This document shows, in pieces, positions 61,095 to 64,000 of a stretch of 64,000 nt of DNA. The stretch is from Crocinitomicaceae bacterium (GTDB taxonomy: Bacteria; Bacteroidota; Bacteroidia; Flavobacteriales_D; Crocinitomicaceae): contig JAIOZF010000001.1 of NCBI GenBank assembly GCA_021740745.1, forward strand, positions 62,001-126,000, written 5' to 3'. Made by a program: the position numbers and the translations under genes. The notes beneath the pieces were generated by a model. That model saw only the letters and a list, made by a program, of their open reading frames with translations. It was not told the origin of the DNA and made no database searches. Every line of letters begins with the position of its first letter. Position 1 is the stretch's first letter.

Positions 61095-62534
61095 CTAATA
61101 ATTGCGATAATCATTCCACAACTGACTTCTCAAACCAATTGTTGGTAGGTACTTTAAATCGCCTGTCATTGTATCATAGCGCAATTGATTTTCAAAAAAA
61201 GCTTGTAAATCTGAATGACGGTGTACCTTAAATGCAAGCGTTGCCATTATTCGCAAACCATTATTTCCTTGACCTTGACCTGTAAAATGTCCATATTCAT
61301 ATGGTCGATTGGTATAAGGTTGGTACAAATTTCCACCATAACTCAAGCCATTTTTATCTTCTCCTTTCAAAAAGTAACTTGCGAATGCTTTTACGATCCA
61401 TCGTTTGTGTTGAAACTTCACCTCTCCAAGAATTTCCATAAAATTCGAAGCATAAGGATGAGCAAGCGTGTTTCCTTGGTTTCCGTAGTTCTGTCCTTCG
61501 TTCAAATGTGCATAGGTGTATGGACGAACAGCATTGTATTCCAAACGATAAAACCAATGTGATTTATTCGTAGCGAATCGACCTTTAATTCCAAGTTGGC
61601 CTCCATATTTGTTGGCCCACCATCCCGTTTTAGCTTTGTATTCAGTTAATGAAAATTCATCTAAAACAAACTGGCCATACAACATATGTTGCTTGTATTT
61701 CGCACTAAAACTCACCCCCAACAATACATTGTCTGAAGAACCCAATGCATATTCTTGAGGTCGATAAAAAATAACTGGATTTAAGTATTCTACATCGTAT
61801 CCTCTATTCAACAAGGTATCCTTTGGTTGGAAAACGACGGTTTCAAAAATTCCAATATTCAACCATTTTGTAGCATTTAAACTAATGTGATGAGTTGCTC
61901 CATTCTTCCGCTTCCAATCCGTACCCACTTCTTCTCTAAAAAATTGATACAACACACTGTACTCAACACGCCAAAATTGAGCGCGAATCTGTCCAAATGG
62001 ATGCGGTTTACCATAATCACTTAAAAACAAACTTCTATTTCCTTCACCTATAAAATTATGGTCAAGCCCTACCTGAAAATTAAAAATTCGGTTCGGTGTA
62101 TATGATAATCTACCGCGCAAATCCGCATATGAATAACTGGTCGAATCGGCGTTATACCAATAAGCTTTTGAATGAAACAAGGAGTCACCCGATCCTATAC
62201 CTCCCATAAAACTCGCTCTTAAATACCACTTTTCAGAAAAAGAACTTTCTAGGTTCAATCCTCCACCAGTTCGATACTGACTCGTTTCATTGTATCGGTA
62301 ATTCAAATCTGCAATTGGAGTGATATGTGCAAAATATAACTGTTCATTCAAACCAATATTTATCAGTCCGTCGATTGGTCGTTGCGCTCGTATTGATGGT
62401 TTTACTGAAGAATGGTGTTCAAGCGATAAAGGAACAATCGAATCCGTTGGCATTTCTTCATACAGTACAGCTACACCTCCTTGACCAAAGGAGATTAACG
62501 AATTTAAAAATGCTATGAAAAGTAAATACCTCAT
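61095..62534 (-). CDS. RemB/Wzi-like outer-membrane beta-barrel protein
   Basis: From the ATG at 62534 this is 479 aa with a signal peptide (MRYLLFIAFLNSLISFGQ). Most of the rest shows amphipathic strands with aromatic ends (FQVGLDHNFIGEGNRSLFLSDYGKPHPFGQIRAQF near 165-200), matching the capsule-assembly Wzi/gliding RemB-like barrel family. It is probably an outer-membrane surface protein linked to polysaccharide or gliding. Its start overlaps the stop of the upstream paralogue (TGATG). Confidence 0.6.
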   Translation of the reverse strand: MRYLLFIAFLNSLISFGQGGVAVLYEEMPTDSIVPLSLEHHSSVKPSIRAQRPIDGLINIGLNEQLYFAHITPIADLNYRYNETSQYRTGGGLNLESSFSEKWYLRASFMGGIGSGDSLFHSKAYWYNADSTSYSYADLRGRLSYTPNRIFNFQVGLDHNFIGEGNRSLFLSDYGKPHPFGQIRAQFWRVEYSVLYQFFREEVGTDWKRKNGATHHISLNATKWLNIGIFETVVFQPKDTLLNRGYDVEYLNPVIFYRPQEYALGSSDNVLLGVSFSAKYKQHMLYGQFVLDEFSLTEYKAKTGWWANKYGGQLGIKGRFATNKSHWFYRLEYNAVRPYTYAHLNEGQNYGNQGNTLAHPYASNFMEILGEVKFQHKRWIVKAFASYFLKGEDKNGLSYGGNLYQPYTNRPYEYGHFTGQGQGNNGLRIMATLAFKVHRHSDLQAFFENQLRYDTMTGDLKYLPTIGLRSQLWNDYRNY

Positions 62535-64000
62535 CAAAAATCCGTGTAGCGATTGTTAATACCTGTTCGCAATCCAACAAAAATGTGCTGCGCGTTTCCA
62601 ATGCCCACATTTACATCTGAACGTAAATTGATACCTCCGAATAAATTCAAATTTATTTTTCGGTTCAAACGGTAACCCAATTCACTTGTTAATAGAACAA
62701 CTTTTCCCGTTTCGAAATTGTCTATTTTATTAACCGGTAGCAAATCAGTAGAAGCGTAATTGGACAAAATGTATACTATTGTTTTGAAATCGATGTAGCA
62801 CCTTTTCCATTCATAATTCGATCGAACAATAAATTCATGAAAAGAATTCCCCTTGACATGAGCCATTGGTAAATTGTAATGACTATAATTCAACCGTGCA
62901 TTACGCGAATGATACATTCCTTTTGTTACTGAATTAAATTCAACTTGCAACATGAAATCTTTCAAGCCAAAGTAATTGAATCCCCTAAATCCAAGCTGCA
63001 TTGCTGCATTTTTAGTATTCAAATCCCCCAAGGCAATTTGACCATAAAAACGGTTGTTATCATTCAGCGCAAACGAAATATTGAAACCGAGAACTGAGTT
63101 TATCTGATCTTTTGAAAGGACAAAAGGTGCAATAAGAGGAATAGGATTATAAAACAAAGGATTCACTTTTGTTGATGTGATTGAATCTCCTTTCGACCAA
63201 ATGATGCCTTCAAAAAGACTAAAACTCCATTTCTCACTTGGCTGAAAAGTAAGGTAATTGTTCGAGTATCCCTTAGTTTCGTAATATGCTTCAACGGTTG
63301 TACTTGCGGGTTTTCGCATTAAGTTAATCAAACGAGTTCTCAAGGCGTTGAACTGCCATTTTTTCAAAAACTGAGTACTTACGCGATAAAATGGAGAAGG
63401 TACACCATTATCAGATAACAAAATCGATCGATAACCATCACCTATAAAATGACTTGAATTCCCTGCTGATAGATGCAACCATTTCGTTGGTTTATAGACA
63501 ATGTTACCAACGGCATAGGCATAATCAAATCCATCTACCTTAAAAGGCTTTGTTCTCGCACTACCTGGCACAACAGCATTTTGGGTGTTGTATTGTCCTG
63601 TTGACTGATTTGGATACAATTCACCAAGCTCACTATAATAGGCTGATTCATATCTGGAAAACCGCGCTTGATTCTCATAAAAAGAGGTGGAAAACGAAAA
63701 ATTCTTAAATAAATCACCTTCAACGAAAATTCCTCTTGTGTTTTGAAACAACCTTCTACTGCTCGTATCTTTTCGATCTGTTCCTACACAGAAATCTAGA
63801 ATCGGTGAAATTGATAGGAAATAATAATCCCCCTTCGCTTCAAATAAATGCTTCTTAAACAGTGTTTCAGTTAACTCATAATATTGTTTGCTTGAATCTC
63901 TCAGCGCATCGTTAATACTAAATTGAGATTCGAAAACCGGTAAAAAAGAACCATTCGGCACAACTTTATTCGCAAGATGAATGTGCATTCGGTCTTTAAA
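62534..64000 (-). CDS. Second RemB/Wzi-like barrel protein, 5' end beyond window
   Basis: The frame is open to the right edge: an ATG lies at 63988, but the codons above it (FKDR) continue the protein and no signal peptide is present, so the true start is likely outside the window. The visible part (about 488 codons) has the same barrel pattern, with LHLSAGNSSHFIGDGYRSILLSDNGVPSPFYRV parallel to the downstream gene. The two overlap by one base and appear to be a tandem duplication. Confidence 0.6.
   Translation of the reverse strand, partial: FKDRMHIHLANKVVPNGSFLPVFESQFSINDALRDSSKQYYELTETLFKKHLFEAKGDYYFLSISPILDFCVGTDRKDTSSRRLFQNTRGIFVEGDLFKNFSFSTSFYENQARFSRYESAYYSELGELYPNQSTGQYNTQNAVVPGSARTKPFKVDGFDYAYAVGNIVYKPTKWLHLSAGNSSHFIGDGYRSILLSDNGVPSPFYRVSTQFLKKWQFNALRTRLINLMRKPASTTVEAYYETKGYSNNYLTFQPSEKWSFSLFEGIIWSKGDSITSTKVNPLFYNPIPLIAPFVLSKDQINSVLGFNISFALNDNNRFYGQIALGDLNTKNAAMQLGFRGFNYFGLKDFMLQVEFNSVTKGMYHSRNARLNYSHYNLPMAHVKGNSFHEFIVRSNYEWKRCYIDFKTIVYILSNYASTDLLPVNKIDNFETGKVVLLTSELGYRLNRKINLNLFGGINLRSDVNVGIGNAQHIFVGLRTGINNRYTDF

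Overview
The window is low-GC DNA from a Bacteroidota bacterium, most likely order Flavobacteriales and perhaps a Crocinitomicaceae (Fluviicola-like) genome. This placement is inferred from type IX secretion sorting domains, Bacteroidetes-type promoters (TTTG, then TAnnTTTG), families largely confined to Flavobacteria (DUF6495, YqaA, DUF2911, RemB/Wzi-like barrels) and an mreBCD-PBP2-rodA cluster. No rRNA gene, complete tRNA or CRISPR array was seen.

Positions 1 to about 11,754 look like the right-hand part of an integrated mobile island. It ends with a divergent tyrosine recombinase whose start lies about 140 bp from a tRNA 3' fragment (T-arm plus acceptor). Its cargo is: a partial excisionase-like HTH protein at the left edge; an unrecognised membrane/SH3-like protein with a CoiA-like nuclease; a minus-strand ubiquitin-like conjugation operon (beta-grasp/E2-like fusion, JAB-E1 fusion, DUF6527) followed after a strong hairpin by a cytoplasmic subtilisin-like protease; and a divergent HTH plus ImmA/IrrE regulator pair. 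A perfect 22-bp inverted repeat sits at the regulator promoter, and a candidate terminated small RNA lies between the two units. The ubiquitin-like locus is the best candidate for an unusual defence-type system.

From 11,750 to 12,310 a four-helix-bundle (S23) gene is bracketed by a 61-bp direct repeat that carries a terminator. The rest is chromosomal. 12-22 kb has SUFU, DUF2911, a YqaA-ispD-DUF6495-small membrane protein operon, a T9SS-secreted protein, a methionine/glutamine transaminase with an omega-amidase, and hemL. 23-28 kb is a kynurenine operon (kynU, small membrane protein, kmo) with an ArsC-like protein and an EamA transporter. At 28.5-29.2 kb there is a broken DUF559 nuclease gene beside 43-bp repeats, followed by yicC-gmk-nadD.

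31-48 kb is a long minus-strand run: a MORN-like protein, a polytopic membrane protein, scoB-scoA, PBP1A, rodA, PBP2, mreD, mreC, mreB, purH, and a large T9SS-secreted trypsin-like protease. 47.8-57.7 kb is mostly plus strand: an OmpR-type regulator, dCMP deaminase, an S41 protease, an unknown membrane protein, a C1B peptidase, a BlaI-like repressor and metF, with DUF2891 and dxr on the minus strand. The end holds ribE, a HisKA_2-type histidine kinase, three tandem short SSB genes that all lack the acidic C-terminal tip, and two related outer-membrane barrel genes, the second cut by the window edge.
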